Shown: positions 48,862 through 58,290 of the stretch, in pieces
Position numbering within the stretch: position 1 is the stretch's first letter
How the letters are laid out: each line of letters opens with the position of its first letter
DNA from: Chryseobacterium indologenes
GTDB lineage: Bacteria; Bacteroidota; Bacteroidia; Flavobacteriales; Weeksellaceae
Assembly: GCF_002025665.1 (NCBI RefSeq)
Contig: NZ_CP018786.1
Coordinates: 3,968,001-4,032,000, forward strand
DNA: 64,000 nucleotides
Direction: 5' to 3'
Notes under the pieces: model-generated
What the model was told of the DNA's origin: nothing
The model's input: only the letters and a program-made list of their open reading frames with translations
Databases searched by the model: none
Translations under genes and position numbers: made by a program

Positions 48862-49464
48862 TTAATTTCCTTGAAATGGTTCTATGGTAACGTGTCCATC
48901 AGCAGACACTCCTTCTCTGATAAATACTTTCTTCGCGGTAAGAAAAAAGATTTTGAAATCTAAAATAAAAGAGATGTTTTCTACATACCACACGTCATAG
49001 TCAAATTTCTGGTTCCATGATATTGCATTTCTTCCATTCACCTGTGCCCATCCTGTAATTCCGGGTCTCACTTCATGTCTTCGTGCCTGGTGCTCGTTAT
49101 AAAGCGGCAGATATTGTACAAGAAGAGGTCTGGGACCAATAAGAGACATATCTCCTTTCAAAACATTGATCAACTGTGGAATTTCATCCAAGGATGTTTT
49201 ACGAACGAATGAGCCTATAGCTGTTAGTCTTTCTGCATCTGATAAAAGGTTTCCATTGGAATCCTTTTTATCATTCATGGTTTTAAACTTTATAATTTTA
49301 AATACTTTCCCATTTTTCCCAGGTCTTAACTGGAAGAAAAAGGGTTTTCCCTCATTAGCCAGGAATAAACCTATCATCACAACAAGGAAAATCGGAAGCA
49401 ATAAGGTAATTCCCATCAGAGAAAATACAAAGTCAAAAATTCTCTTTAAATAATTTTTATACAT
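48862..49464 (-). CDS. PglC-like initiating phosphoglycosyl transferase
   Basis: A 200-residue monotopic membrane enzyme. The N-terminal re-entrant helix is at about 12-38. The catalytic dyad is in TSLDEIPQLINVLKGDMSLIGPRPLL, and the C-terminal signature is RPGITGWAQVNGRNAISW, as in PglC and the WcaJ core. PglC moves diacetamido-bacillosamine phosphate onto undecaprenyl phosphate. It is directly followed by the acetyltransferase and aminotransferase genes needed to make that kind of sugar, which supports the assignment. It is 43 bases after the first Wzy-like gene. Confidence 0.9.
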   Translation of the reverse strand: MYKNYLKRIFDFVFSLMGITLLLPIFLVVMIGLFLANEGKPFFFQLRPGKNGKVFKIIKFKTMNDKKDSNGNLLSDAERLTAIGSFVRKTSLDEIPQLINVLKGDMSLIGPRPLLVQYLPLYNEHQARRHEVRPGITGWAQVNGRNAISWNQKFDYDVWYVENISFILDFKIFFLTAKKVFIREGVSADGHVTIEPFQGN

Positions 49465-49506
49465 TCTTAAAAGTTAGATCTGTTCGTCATCATACATGGT
49501 GAGCTT

Positions 49507-50688
49507 TTACTCAATTCTTTTGTTTTTTGTGGTATAACTAATACCAATAATTATTGAACTAAAGTACAAAAATTCCGGTATATTAAAAAGATTACAGGAT
49601 GTCTGTACAAGCGTAAAATATTGCAAAAATAAAGCAAAAATAACTTTATAGTATATATTACTTTTGTTTATGTTCCAGAAAATAGAAGCATTTTGAAATA
49701 CTGGTAAAAATTTTAGAAAATAAATAATTAACCCTAGAATACCGGTAGCCATTAAAAGTTCTAAAAAGATATTATGGGGATGAACTCCATCTTCAAATAA
49801 TATTCTTCCTCCTAAGACAGGATTTGAATTAAAAATTTCAAGAGCTCCTTTATATAATGGTTCTCTGCTTGAGGTATCTCCCAGTGCAAGCCATTTATAC
49901 ATTCTGTTAAAGCTTGTTATGAATCCGCCACCATATTGTTCGTGGAGAAAAATAAGACCTATCAATAACAAAATTAATGTAATGGCATATAACAAATATT
50001 TTTTATTTCCCTTTAAAAGAACCATATAAAAAGAGCTTACAGCAATAGCAATTAAAGGACTCCTCGCCATAGATTGTATTACATTAAAAAGTCCTAAAAA
50101 AAGACAGAAGAATAAAAAATATGATTTGTAATCTTTTTTACAAAATAAAAGCAAAAATAATGAGATGATAAACAACGAGGCTCCTATATGACCATACATA
50201 ATGTAGTATGTACTAAAAATATGATCTAAGTTGATATAACCATATATATAATTAACAACAAGAAGACCACATAAAATAAAGAGACAGTATTTTGTAATAC
50301 TTTTGAAATCTACTTTATTGTAATTAATACATAATAACGCCGCACTAGGAAGGAGATTCATAAATAAGATTCTGAAGATATCCTCATTCTCTAATACTAT
50401 TACATCCTTGTTAAACGAATAATTATTAAATGAATAGGTAAGCTTGATAATATAGAAAATCCAAAATCCAACAAGGCTTATCAATGAAATATTTTTAAAA
50501 CTAATATTTCTTTTTTCTCTATAAATTATGAATACAGAAAATACAATAATAAAAATCCGATAAGGTATAGAAAAGTTCCTTGGATTCATTTCCAAAGGCT
50601 TTGCAAAAGAAATAGCAATGGTATTTCCTACCATAACAGATAACAGGAATAGTTTATAAATGAAATTATTATTAATAGTAATTTTCAA
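49507..50688 (-). CDS. O-antigen polymerase/ligase-like membrane protein, copy 1
   Basis: A 393-residue integral membrane protein with about ten predicted helices. Between late helices lies a periplasmic loop with TSSREPLYKGALEIFNSNP, then GVHPHNIFLELLMATGILGL, the Wzy_C / O-antigen-ligase signature (R and H residues). Such proteins polymerise undecaprenyl-linked repeat units (Wzy) or attach them to lipid A core or proteins (WaaL/PglL). The two activities cannot be separated by sequence alone. A second protein of the same kind is encoded at 58291-59466. Confidence 0.82.
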   Translation of the reverse strand: MKITINNNFIYKLFLLSVMVGNTIAISFAKPLEMNPRNFSIPYRIFIIVFSVFIIYREKRNISFKNISLISLVGFWIFYIIKLTYSFNNYSFNKDVIVLENEDIFRILFMNLLPSAALLCINYNKVDFKSITKYCLFILCGLLVVNYIYGYINLDHIFSTYYIMYGHIGASLFIISLFLLLFCKKDYKSYFLFFCLFLGLFNVIQSMARSPLIAIAVSSFYMVLLKGNKKYLLYAITLILLLIGLIFLHEQYGGGFITSFNRMYKWLALGDTSSREPLYKGALEIFNSNPVLGGRILFEDGVHPHNIFLELLMATGILGLIIYFLKFLPVFQNASIFWNINKSNIYYKVIFALFLQYFTLVQTSCNLFNIPEFLYFSSIIIGISYTTKNKRIE

Positions 50689-50725
50689 GATAAATCCTAA
50701 TATTTATATTTCAACTTATGCAAAA

Positions 50726-51973
50726 TTATTTCTTTTGCTTTACAGAATGAAATACAATTGCATCCATATATTTTTTTCCTAACACCGGATACGTTCTGTT
50801 TTCAAAAATCCATTTTCTTCCTTTATCACCTATCTCAACCCTTTCTTCCTTGCTCATATTGGCATAATATAAGATGGCATCTTTAATATCCTCTGCAGAA
50901 GTACTGTTGATAAACTTACCGCAATCAGCTTCATTAATCATGGAAGGATATCCGGTATACGAAGCAATAATAGGTTTAGCGGCCAGCATATATTCTACCA
51001 CTTTATTCATAGATTGTCCGTAGTCCCACACTTTTGAATCTTTAGTAGACAAGTACAGAATATCGCAAGCATCAAGAAAATATTTAACTTCACTTTGCTG
51101 AATTCTTTGTAAAAATGTCACATTGGAACAATTTTTTAGTTGTTCTTCATAAGACTCTCTGAGATCACCACTTCCAACAAGTAAAAAATGGATATTACTG
51201 TTCTCCTTCATCCTTTGTATTGTTTCAATAAAAGGTTCCAATGCATTGGTAACTCCCATACTTCCGGCATAACCAATAATGACTTTGCCTGATGGTACTA
51301 TCCCTGAAAACGGATTTGTATCTTTTAAAAAGTCTTCAGAATAGTTTTCTGGATCAAATCCTAATGGTGAACAATGAAAAGGTCTTTTATCTCCCAGTAA
51401 TTGTTCTACATGTAGATCTAATCTTGGCATTGTTCCTGCTACCAGATCCGCTTTTTTATACCCAAATTTTTCTATAAACCCTATCAGTAAGACAAGTGGA
51501 TGCCATTTGGAAAAACCTGCTTCTTCTGTCATAGTTAAAGGCCATATATCCCGGATTTCAAAGACTAAAAAACTACCAAATTTCTTTTTCAGATAATAAC
51601 CATAGATAATGGTAAAAATCGAAAGAGACGAAACAATAACCACATCAGGTTTTGTCATATTGGAAAGTTTCATTGAGAAAAGCTTTCTTTCAAAATCAAA
51701 CCAGGACAATATTCTGTCTATTGATGCTGTTTTGATATATTTCTTCGTTTTAATCCATCTTATGGCAACACCATCCTGCTCTTCATCATTATAAATTTTG
51801 TCAGTTTCAGGACAATTGGTAAAATGATTTGAATCTGAGGTTATCATGAGGGTATTATTTCCCTGCCTTTTAAATTCTCTTGCTAAATAAAACAAACGTG
51901 AAGGAACTTTTGCATACTGAGGAGGTGAGGCATATTTGGAAATCAGCCAGGTATTTTTATTCATTTTCATCAC
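50726..51973 (-). CDS. Glycosyltransferase, GT4-like (WbuB type)
   Basis: A 415-residue GT-B glycosyltransferase. The N-terminal domain starts NTWLISKYASPPQYAKVPSR, followed by LFYLAREFKRQGNNTLMITSDSNHF, as in WbuB-type fucosamine/GlcNAc transferases. The C-terminal domain has VIIGYAGSMGVTNALEPFIE and the donor-binding EYMLAAKPIIASYTGYPS region. It would add one sugar to the lipid-linked repeat unit on the cytosolic face. The gene overlaps asnB by 4 bases (ATGA), so it is translationally coupled. Donor and linkage are unknown. Confidence 0.88.
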   Translation of the reverse strand: MMKMNKNTWLISKYASPPQYAKVPSRLFYLAREFKRQGNNTLMITSDSNHFTNCPETDKIYNDEEQDGVAIRWIKTKKYIKTASIDRILSWFDFERKLFSMKLSNMTKPDVVIVSSLSIFTIIYGYYLKKKFGSFLVFEIRDIWPLTMTEEAGFSKWHPLVLLIGFIEKFGYKKADLVAGTMPRLDLHVEQLLGDKRPFHCSPLGFDPENYSEDFLKDTNPFSGIVPSGKVIIGYAGSMGVTNALEPFIETIQRMKENSNIHFLLVGSGDLRESYEEQLKNCSNVTFLQRIQQSEVKYFLDACDILYLSTKDSKVWDYGQSMNKVVEYMLAAKPIIASYTGYPSMINEADCGKFINSTSAEDIKDAILYYANMSKEERVEIGDKGRKWIFENRTYPVLGKKYMDAIVFHSVKQKK

Positions 51974-53820
51974 TGAAGTGTTGGTTTTTTAATAGGATCT
52001 ATGAGGAAATCAAGCATGATTGCTTCATTCAAAATATTGCTGTTATTAAGATTCTTGATTGTAAGGGCATCTTCAAGTCTACTGATGTCAGAGACAAAAT
52101 CTTTTACTTTATTTTTATTTTCTAAAATATTAGATTGTATTCTTTCTCCCACACCATCATTTACCCAATTCTGGGTAACGTCAAAACCTCTTTTTAAACG
52201 GTTTTTAAGAATATAGCCTGGTACGTCTTTTTTCATCATTTCACGTAGTATCCATTTTCCATATCCATGTTTAATCTTAAGCAGATCCGGCAATGCCAGA
52301 GCAAACTCTACCAATCTATAATCCATAAAAGGTAGTCTGCTTTCAATAGAAAAATACATTGAATTTCTATCTTCATATCTTAACAGTGAAGGAATACTGT
52401 ATTTCTGAATATCTGAAATCTGTCTGTTTGATAAAGACGTATTTTCAAAGAGATTTAAGGAAATATTTGGTAGGCAATCAAGGAATGAAGTATCTTTTCC
52501 TGTTGTTTTCAGATACCTGTTTTTCTCATTCCAATATGTTTTTATTTGCTTGGTTTCGAATATCAGCATAAGTGCTAAGGAATGAAAATATTGCAACCCC
52601 GGAAGGATTTCCTTTTTTTCGATCGCTTTTTTCAGTGCCACTACGAAAAACTTTCTGTATCCGGCAAAAATTTCATCACCTCCCTGGCCTCCTAATAAAA
52701 CTTTAATGTTCCTTTCTTTTACCTGCTTGTATACTTCATGCTGTGCTATAATGCTTAATCCAAGAAATGGAGATTCCTGTGCCTCCATTGTCTGATCATA
52801 AATATTCCCCATCTCCTGTGCGTTGTAAGAGTGGTGAATATATTCAACATTGATATTTTTATCTTTTGCAAATTTGTTGATAACAGGTCCTTCTGATTTT
52901 GGGTGATCCGGAGCTCCATAGCTGAAGGCCATCAGGTGATCTACTTCTTTTGCTGTAATTGCTGCTATAGACGATGAGTCTACCCCACCACTTAAAGAAA
53001 TTGCCAGAGGAACATCACTTCTCAGACGTATCTTGGTTGAACTTTCCAACAGAGCTTTCCCTTGGGAAATTAGCTCATCTGAGCTTAAAGATTCAAGTTC
53101 TTTTCTTTTTTTTGCCACCTGCTCTTCCAGGGAGTACCATGATTTTGTTTCTATTTTCAGTTCTCCATCCAGCGTACATTTCATCAATGATCCTGGCAAA
53201 AGATATTTTACATTTTTGAAAGGAGTTCTGTCTTCATATCCTTCAAAAAAACCGAACCTTATTCCACTGGAACAATACTCCAGATCTATCTCCTGATTTA
53301 TTTGTTTTGCTACAGAGGCTATGGAAGAGGAAAACAATAGCTGGCCATCAAAAAAAGTATATATTAATGGTTTAACTCCAAATCTGTCTCTTACCAGATA
53401 GAACTCTCCTTTAATTTTGTCAAATAAACCAAAAACAAACATCCCGTTTAGTTTATCCAAACAGCCTTCACCCCAGCATTCCCATGCTCTTAAAAGAACT
53501 TCAGTATCTCCTGTTGTTCTGAATATAAAACCATTTGATATTAATTCTTCACGGATTTCCTGATAGTTATATATTTCACCATTAAAAGTAATAGTATATC
53601 TATCATCATGAGAAATCATAGGTTGGTTAGAAGCTCCTGAAAGATCAATAATTGCTAACCTGGAGTGAGCTAAAGTTACTGACCATCCTTCATATTCTGT
53701 TTTTTCAACTCCATAGTAATCCGGTCCTCTTCTTCGTATGTAATTATGCAAATCACTTCCTTCTTCAAAATTGAGGTTTTGTGATCTTTTAAACTCTATT
53801 GCTCCTGTTATTCCGCACAT
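51970..53820 (-). CDS. asnB: Asparagine synthase (glutamine-hydrolysing) type amidotransferase
   Basis: A 616-residue enzyme. An N-terminal class II glutaminase with the nucleophile Cys2 (MCGITGAIEF), SRLAIIDLSG and FNGEIYNYQ leads to a synthetase domain with the PP-loop SLSGGVDSSSIAA. Members of this family outside primary metabolism amidate carboxyl groups of sugars or peptides; WbpS of Pseudomonas O-antigen is an example. Its place between two glycosyltransferase genes suggests a role in modifying the glycan, for example forming a uronamide. It overlaps the GT4 gene by 4 bases and starts 1 base after the next GT stop. Confidence 0.88.
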   Translation of the reverse strand: MCGITGAIEFKRSQNLNFEEGSDLHNYIRRRGPDYYGVEKTEYEGWSVTLAHSRLAIIDLSGASNQPMISHDDRYTITFNGEIYNYQEIREELISNGFIFRTTGDTEVLLRAWECWGEGCLDKLNGMFVFGLFDKIKGEFYLVRDRFGVKPLIYTFFDGQLLFSSSIASVAKQINQEIDLEYCSSGIRFGFFEGYEDRTPFKNVKYLLPGSLMKCTLDGELKIETKSWYSLEEQVAKKRKELESLSSDELISQGKALLESSTKIRLRSDVPLAISLSGGVDSSSIAAITAKEVDHLMAFSYGAPDHPKSEGPVINKFAKDKNINVEYIHHSYNAQEMGNIYDQTMEAQESPFLGLSIIAQHEVYKQVKERNIKVLLGGQGGDEIFAGYRKFFVVALKKAIEKKEILPGLQYFHSLALMLIFETKQIKTYWNEKNRYLKTTGKDTSFLDCLPNISLNLFENTSLSNRQISDIQKYSIPSLLRYEDRNSMYFSIESRLPFMDYRLVEFALALPDLLKIKHGYGKWILREMMKKDVPGYILKNRLKRGFDVTQNWVNDGVGERIQSNILENKNKVKDFVSDISRLEDALTIKNLNNSNILNEAIMLDFLIDPIKKPTLQ

Positions 53821-53821
53821 A

Positions 53822-54949
53822 TTAGTTTGATAAAACTTTTTGATAAAACGTTAATAATTTTTCAGACTGGCTTTCCCATGAAAAATTTTCATAGACTAGC
53901 TTTTGTCCCAGTTCGCCCATTTGTTTAGCTCTTTCTTTGTTAAGAATGAAATAATCGATAGCATTGGCTATTTCCTGAGGTTTTTGAGGGTTTACGAAAA
54001 TACAACAATCACTCCCTTTCAATAAACTTCTCCAGTAAGGAAAATCTGAGGCAATAAACGGAATTCCCGCAACCATGTATTCAAACATTTTTATTGGCAG
54101 ACTCACTAAAAATGTTGGAATGGGATGCAAAGTAACCACACCTACTAACGAACGGTTATAAATATTATCTACTTCTTCAGAATTTACATATCCAAAGTCA
54201 TTAACCAGGTGATAGTCTTTATGTTCCTTTATCTCTTTTTCCAGAGCAGGAGAAGAGTACATTCCTGCCAGATTCAGTTTGGCCTTTGATTTTGAAAGCT
54301 CCAATGAATTCATCAAATCTTTGATTCCTCTTGTATCATCAATGGATCCCACATAACAAACTTCATTCTTTTTTTCATCCCAGGAAATGCTCTCCTGTTT
54401 CTTACCTGATAAGATGGGATAGTTATTGATATTTTCAGTTTGTCTGGCAAATTTTTTAAAATAACTTTCAATATGAGGTGTTGCACCAACTACTCCGTCT
54501 ATTTTTTTACAGATATAACGTTCGAAATTCTCATATAATAGAGAAATTATATTTGAAAAAGGGGATTTTAAATAAGGTGAAACTAAAATTGTGTTTACTG
54601 TATCTTCGTGAGAATCAAAGATTACCTTTTTATTTAGTTTTTTAAGTTTGTTTGCTACTAAAAGAAGTTCGGGATCATGAAGATGAAATACATCTGCATT
54701 AAGTTCCTTAGCTTTATTAAAAATTTTGTATGTAGTTTTCGTAATTCTTTTTAATCTGCCATCAGGTGCACCTATATCTATAATTTCCACATTGTCTATC
54801 GTTTCATTACCTTTACCATCAGCGACTACCAATGACACCCTGATATCATTGGATGCCAAACTTTTGCACATCTTATGAAATATTCTGGAATCATTCCGTG
54901 GATGAACACTCGTCAGGTGACATATGTGAAATTCGTATTTTTTATTCAT
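53822..54949 (-). CDS. Glycosyltransferase, GT4 family
   Basis: A 375-residue GT-B enzyme. The N-terminus reads CHLTSVHPRNDSRIFHKMC, common in capsule and O-antigen GT4 enzymes. The C-terminal donor-binding region shows VCYVGSIDDTRGIKDLMNSL, FEYMVAGIPFIASDFPYW and the ending FSWESQSEKLL. It probably adds a sugar to the lipid-linked repeat unit. No specificity is deducible. The asnB gene starts one base after its stop; a 122-base spacer separates it from the unknown secreted protein gene. Confidence 0.88.
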   Translation of the reverse strand: MNKKYEFHICHLTSVHPRNDSRIFHKMCKSLASNDIRVSLVVADGKGNETIDNVEIIDIGAPDGRLKRITKTTYKIFNKAKELNADVFHLHDPELLLVANKLKKLNKKVIFDSHEDTVNTILVSPYLKSPFSNIISLLYENFERYICKKIDGVVGATPHIESYFKKFARQTENINNYPILSGKKQESISWDEKKNEVCYVGSIDDTRGIKDLMNSLELSKSKAKLNLAGMYSSPALEKEIKEHKDYHLVNDFGYVNSEEVDNIYNRSLVGVVTLHPIPTFLVSLPIKMFEYMVAGIPFIASDFPYWRSLLKGSDCCIFVNPQKPQEIANAIDYFILNKERAKQMGELGQKLVYENFSWESQSEKLLTFYQKVLSN

Positions 54950-55071
54950 TAATTGGATTTTGGAAAATTTTCAGGTTTCCTATTAAACATTGGTTATGTT
55001 TCATTCTTAATTATTTGATTTTCTAACAGATGGAGAATTACATACTTGAAATACAACCATGCTAAATGAGA

Positions 55072-56337
55072 TTATTTCAGATTTACAATTTCCTGATAAA
55101 AACCTTTATCATGTGTGATATAGGCACTCTGCTCAGAATAATAAGGGAATTTTCCTGCTATTCTTTCATACATGATATTGACTTCTCTGGTATTTAACAT
55201 TTTCCACCAGCCAATAAAAATATGTTCAAAGTTCTGAGATGGCTGGATTCCTTTTTTCCCACCTTTAACATCACTTCGAAAGCTACTGTTATTACCATCT
55301 ATATAATTATTGAAGGTGTAAAAATCATTTTTTGAATTATAAACAGCAATGTTGGTTATCAACTGATTTGAAAGTAATGTGGTGAGTTTTTCCAAATAAC
55401 TGTATTTTATTTTGTCGTTTTGAAAATTAAGTTTCAACAGATGCAGATAAGCAGACATTCTCGAAAAATGAGAAGCATCCCAATTGACATTTTGGCTCTT
55501 TTGAAGGGCTACATCCTTAAAATCCGGATGATCTTTCCAAATATTTGGCTGCAGATACCATGCTCCATCTTTAATACTTACTTCTTTTTTCAATACCTGA
55601 TAGAATCTGTCTTTAATAGAGACTAAATCAGGAGTTATGGTTCGTTTGGCATCTTTTTCGATGAGTAAAAGACTTACACCAGTTCCCATAACGTATAGCT
55701 CAAAATCAGTAATTGCTCTATAATAACTTAGATTACCATTAAAGTTTCCACTTAAGATATAATCTATTCTTTGTTTTGCACCATAAAATTTCTTTGATTC
55801 AGCATCCCAAATGTTTGCGGGATTATTATTCCAATAATATAATACTTCATTTTTTATGAAATCATACATCTTGGTATTTTCGGCATTACCTTTTATACCA
55901 CTTCTTCTTAAATATTCTGAAACAGTAAAGTAAAAGGTTCTTTTAGCCAAATCATCTGCCTGCGAATTCTTTTTTACAATAAGTAATGTATTATAAGTAA
56001 ACAGCTTCTGAAATTTATTTATTAACTCATTATTTTGAGTATCATAAGCATATTGCATAGGAACATACAAAAGAGCTGAACTATCATAGACAGAACTGTA
56101 CCACTTGGACAGTTGAGTCTCTGAGCTAAATACATCAGTATAAAAATCCAACATTTTGGAAATCTCCTTAACGCTTAAGTTTTTGTTCGTAAATGTGGGA
56201 TTATCTGATGTAAATATTAATTTATTCTGTATTGCTGGTGCTGGTTTAAAAATAGGCATAGCCAAACAGAAAGAACTACTATACATCCAATAAGTAAATA
56301 ATAAAGTAATCTTAAAAATCAAGGTAGAGCTTTTCAT
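55072..56337 (-). CDS. Secreted protein of unknown function in the polysaccharide locus
   Basis: A 421-residue protein with a signal peptide or N-terminal anchor (about 1-27, ending CLA). I recognise no family with confidence. The body is helix-rich, with repeated aromatic pairs and motifs such as FYFTVSEYLRRSG, WNNNPANIWDAESKKFYG, NVNWDASHFSRMSAYLHLL and EHIFIGWWKML. That pattern resembles alpha/alpha-barrel polysaccharide lyases or glycanases, which frequently lie in such loci, but I see no catalytic signature. Placement between the sugar amidotransferase and a glycosyltransferase gene suggests work on the polysaccharide in the periplasm. Confidence 0.7.
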   Translation of the reverse strand: MKSSTLIFKITLLFTYWMYSSSFCLAMPIFKPAPAIQNKLIFTSDNPTFTNKNLSVKEISKMLDFYTDVFSSETQLSKWYSSVYDSSALLYVPMQYAYDTQNNELINKFQKLFTYNTLLIVKKNSQADDLAKRTFYFTVSEYLRRSGIKGNAENTKMYDFIKNEVLYYWNNNPANIWDAESKKFYGAKQRIDYILSGNFNGNLSYYRAITDFELYVMGTGVSLLLIEKDAKRTITPDLVSIKDRFYQVLKKEVSIKDGAWYLQPNIWKDHPDFKDVALQKSQNVNWDASHFSRMSAYLHLLKLNFQNDKIKYSYLEKLTTLLSNQLITNIAVYNSKNDFYTFNNYIDGNNSSFRSDVKGGKKGIQPSQNFEHIFIGWWKMLNTREVNIMYERIAGKFPYYSEQSAYITHDKGFYQEIVNLK

Positions 56338-56356
56338 TTACGAACAAAAATTTAAA

Positions 56357-58189
56357 TTATTTTTCAGTATACAATTTCGGAATTTTATTCACGATTTTAA
56401 TCACTCTTTCAAAATCAAGTCCTAAAGTATCCAGATACCATCTGATATTCTGATAACGTGGAGTATTTTCTATTTCAACAAGTTCTAAAGCTCTTTCTCT
56501 TGTTATTTGTCCTTCTCTGATCTGATTACTTCTGAACGTATCATGCTCTGTAAAACCAGCTACAGTATAATATACATAATTATAAAAAGCTGCTGTACCA
56601 TCACCAATTCTCCAGGTAGTGGTAGTATCAATTGCTTTTTCCCAATTATAATCATTTAAAAGAGTATTATCTACCTGCTCCTCATCCCATCTCCAATAAT
56701 CAAAAATGTGATAGTAATCCTGTTTTTCTGTGAAGCTGCGATAGTATTCACCGGACAAAGTATCCCAAAGTGAACTATTAAAATATCCAGGACTCTCCAT
56801 CATCGCTCTGAATCTTTTGGAATGATATCTCAGCTGTTTCATAGCACCATGACTGTATACTCTTTTTTCTTCAAAATCAGGTTCAATATCTAAAAATCCT
56901 GTTTTAAAGTGAGTTACTTCCAATGGATTTACTCCCCAAAGATTAAGGTTGATCCCTGTTTGCTTTTTGATATCTTCCACATGTCTGAAGAAATGTTTAT
57001 CTCCTGCAGTAAGCATTGCCATCATTCCTAAATGAGGTGACTTCAGCCATGCTTCAAGGTTCATTCTGATATTCTTTCTTTTCAATGAAATATCTGCGGC
57101 AACAATAATGTTTTCTACCCCAAGATCAGCACACATACGGCTGATATTTCTTCGGCCAAGATCTGTTACCATTCCCCAATCATAGGTATAAGTAACAGGT
57201 TTCATCTCCAGTTCTTTTACAATAAGGTGCAATCCATAGCAGCTATCTCGACCTCCTGAAAAAGGAACAATACAATCCAGTTCCTTACCTTTTCTTCTGT
57301 AAGGTTCAACCAATTTAAATAATTCTTCTTTCGGTTTTGGATTATTTCTTGGTTTGTAGCTTTTACAGTAGTTACATACGCCTTCTTCATCAAATTTTAT
57401 GAAAGGCATTGTCTCCGGAAGAATACATTTAGTACATCTTTTGATGTTAAGCTTTTTATATTCAAGTAATCCTTCTTCAATAGTATTAAATTTAAACTCA
57501 GGGATTAAGTTTTCTACTCTGCTTTTTTCATCTGTGACGGTAAGATTTTCTTTTGAGACTGGAATATCCAAAATCAAAGACTCTTCTTTTATCTGGGTGA
57601 TATTTTCACATCCTATGATTCTAAGTCCATAGCTTTCTGATGCAAAATAAGTTTTGTCCTCATTATAACCTACATATAAACTGCCATTATTAGAAAAAAG
57701 AAGAAGTTTTCCTTTTTCTGGCAGAGCAAGAGCACAGGCAATAACTCCCTGACATAAAGAAAATATCTCTTTAGGAAGGTTTTCTAATTTGTTTTCGTCG
57801 TTATTAAGAAATTCTTCTGCAATAGCCACAATAGCTTCGGAATCAATTTTCAATTGTCTGCTTACCGATAGCTTACTCCAGACTTCTTCTTCGTTTACTA
57901 TAATTCCATTATGTATTGCACATATATTTCCTCTGATGACTGGCTGATTATCCCCCAGCCCATTAGTAATCAATCTACTATGTCCTAAAACAATATTGTT
58001 ATTATATGGTTTTACCTTATTCAGTAATTTTTCAATGCTATAATCAGCTCTGTTTACTTTATACTGGTTATTTTGATAATAAATCAAACCACTAGAATCT
58101 ACTCCCCTTTGTTCGGAATGCTTTACCAGAGTTTGAAACTTTTGTTTATTAATACTGGTGTTCGATACGACACCAAAAATTCCACACAT
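56357..58189 (-). CDS. Sugar amidotransferase fusion: class II glutaminase (Ntn) plus WbpG/PseA-like N-acetyl sugar amidotransferase
   Basis: A 610-residue protein. Residues 1-230 are a class II glutamine amidotransferase domain with nucleophile Cys2 (MCGIFGVVSN), GHSRLITNG, GDNQP and HNGIIVNEEE. Residues about 245-610 are the N-acetyl sugar amidotransferase (WbpG/LegF type): a CxxC pair at 252/255 and a second at 272/275, the PP-loop SGGRDS (311-316) that binds ATP, then TYDWGMVTDLGRRNISRM. In Pseudomonas WbpG needs HisH2/HisF2 to provide ammonia; here a glutaminase is fused in one chain. It would turn an acetamido group of a nucleotide sugar into an acetamidino group in the cytosol. Confidence 0.85.
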   Translation of the reverse strand: MCGIFGVVSNTSINKQKFQTLVKHSEQRGVDSSGLIYYQNNQYKVNRADYSIEKLLNKVKPYNNNIVLGHSRLITNGLGDNQPVIRGNICAIHNGIIVNEEEVWSKLSVSRQLKIDSEAIVAIAEEFLNNDENKLENLPKEIFSLCQGVIACALALPEKGKLLLFSNNGSLYVGYNEDKTYFASESYGLRIIGCENITQIKEESLILDIPVSKENLTVTDEKSRVENLIPEFKFNTIEEGLLEYKKLNIKRCTKCILPETMPFIKFDEEGVCNYCKSYKPRNNPKPKEELFKLVEPYRRKGKELDCIVPFSGGRDSCYGLHLIVKELEMKPVTYTYDWGMVTDLGRRNISRMCADLGVENIIVAADISLKRKNIRMNLEAWLKSPHLGMMAMLTAGDKHFFRHVEDIKKQTGINLNLWGVNPLEVTHFKTGFLDIEPDFEEKRVYSHGAMKQLRYHSKRFRAMMESPGYFNSSLWDTLSGEYYRSFTEKQDYYHIFDYWRWDEEQVDNTLLNDYNWEKAIDTTTTWRIGDGTAAFYNYVYYTVAGFTEHDTFRSNQIREGQITRERALELVEIENTPRYQNIRWYLDTLGLDFERVIKIVNKIPKLYTEK

Positions 58190-58290
58190 TTGTTTTTTTC
58201 TTTTTTTAAATTAAATAATATTTATAGGAACCTATATACGTATAATCTAATTTTATAAAATTAATATTATACATTATTTCAAATGAATTT

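Noticed and set aside
47102..49464. Complete bacillosamine/general protein glycosylation (pgl) system
   Set aside because: PglC-, PglD- and PglE-like genes are present, but PglF and a PglB oligosaccharyltransferase are not in the window, so only the start-sugar part can be supported.
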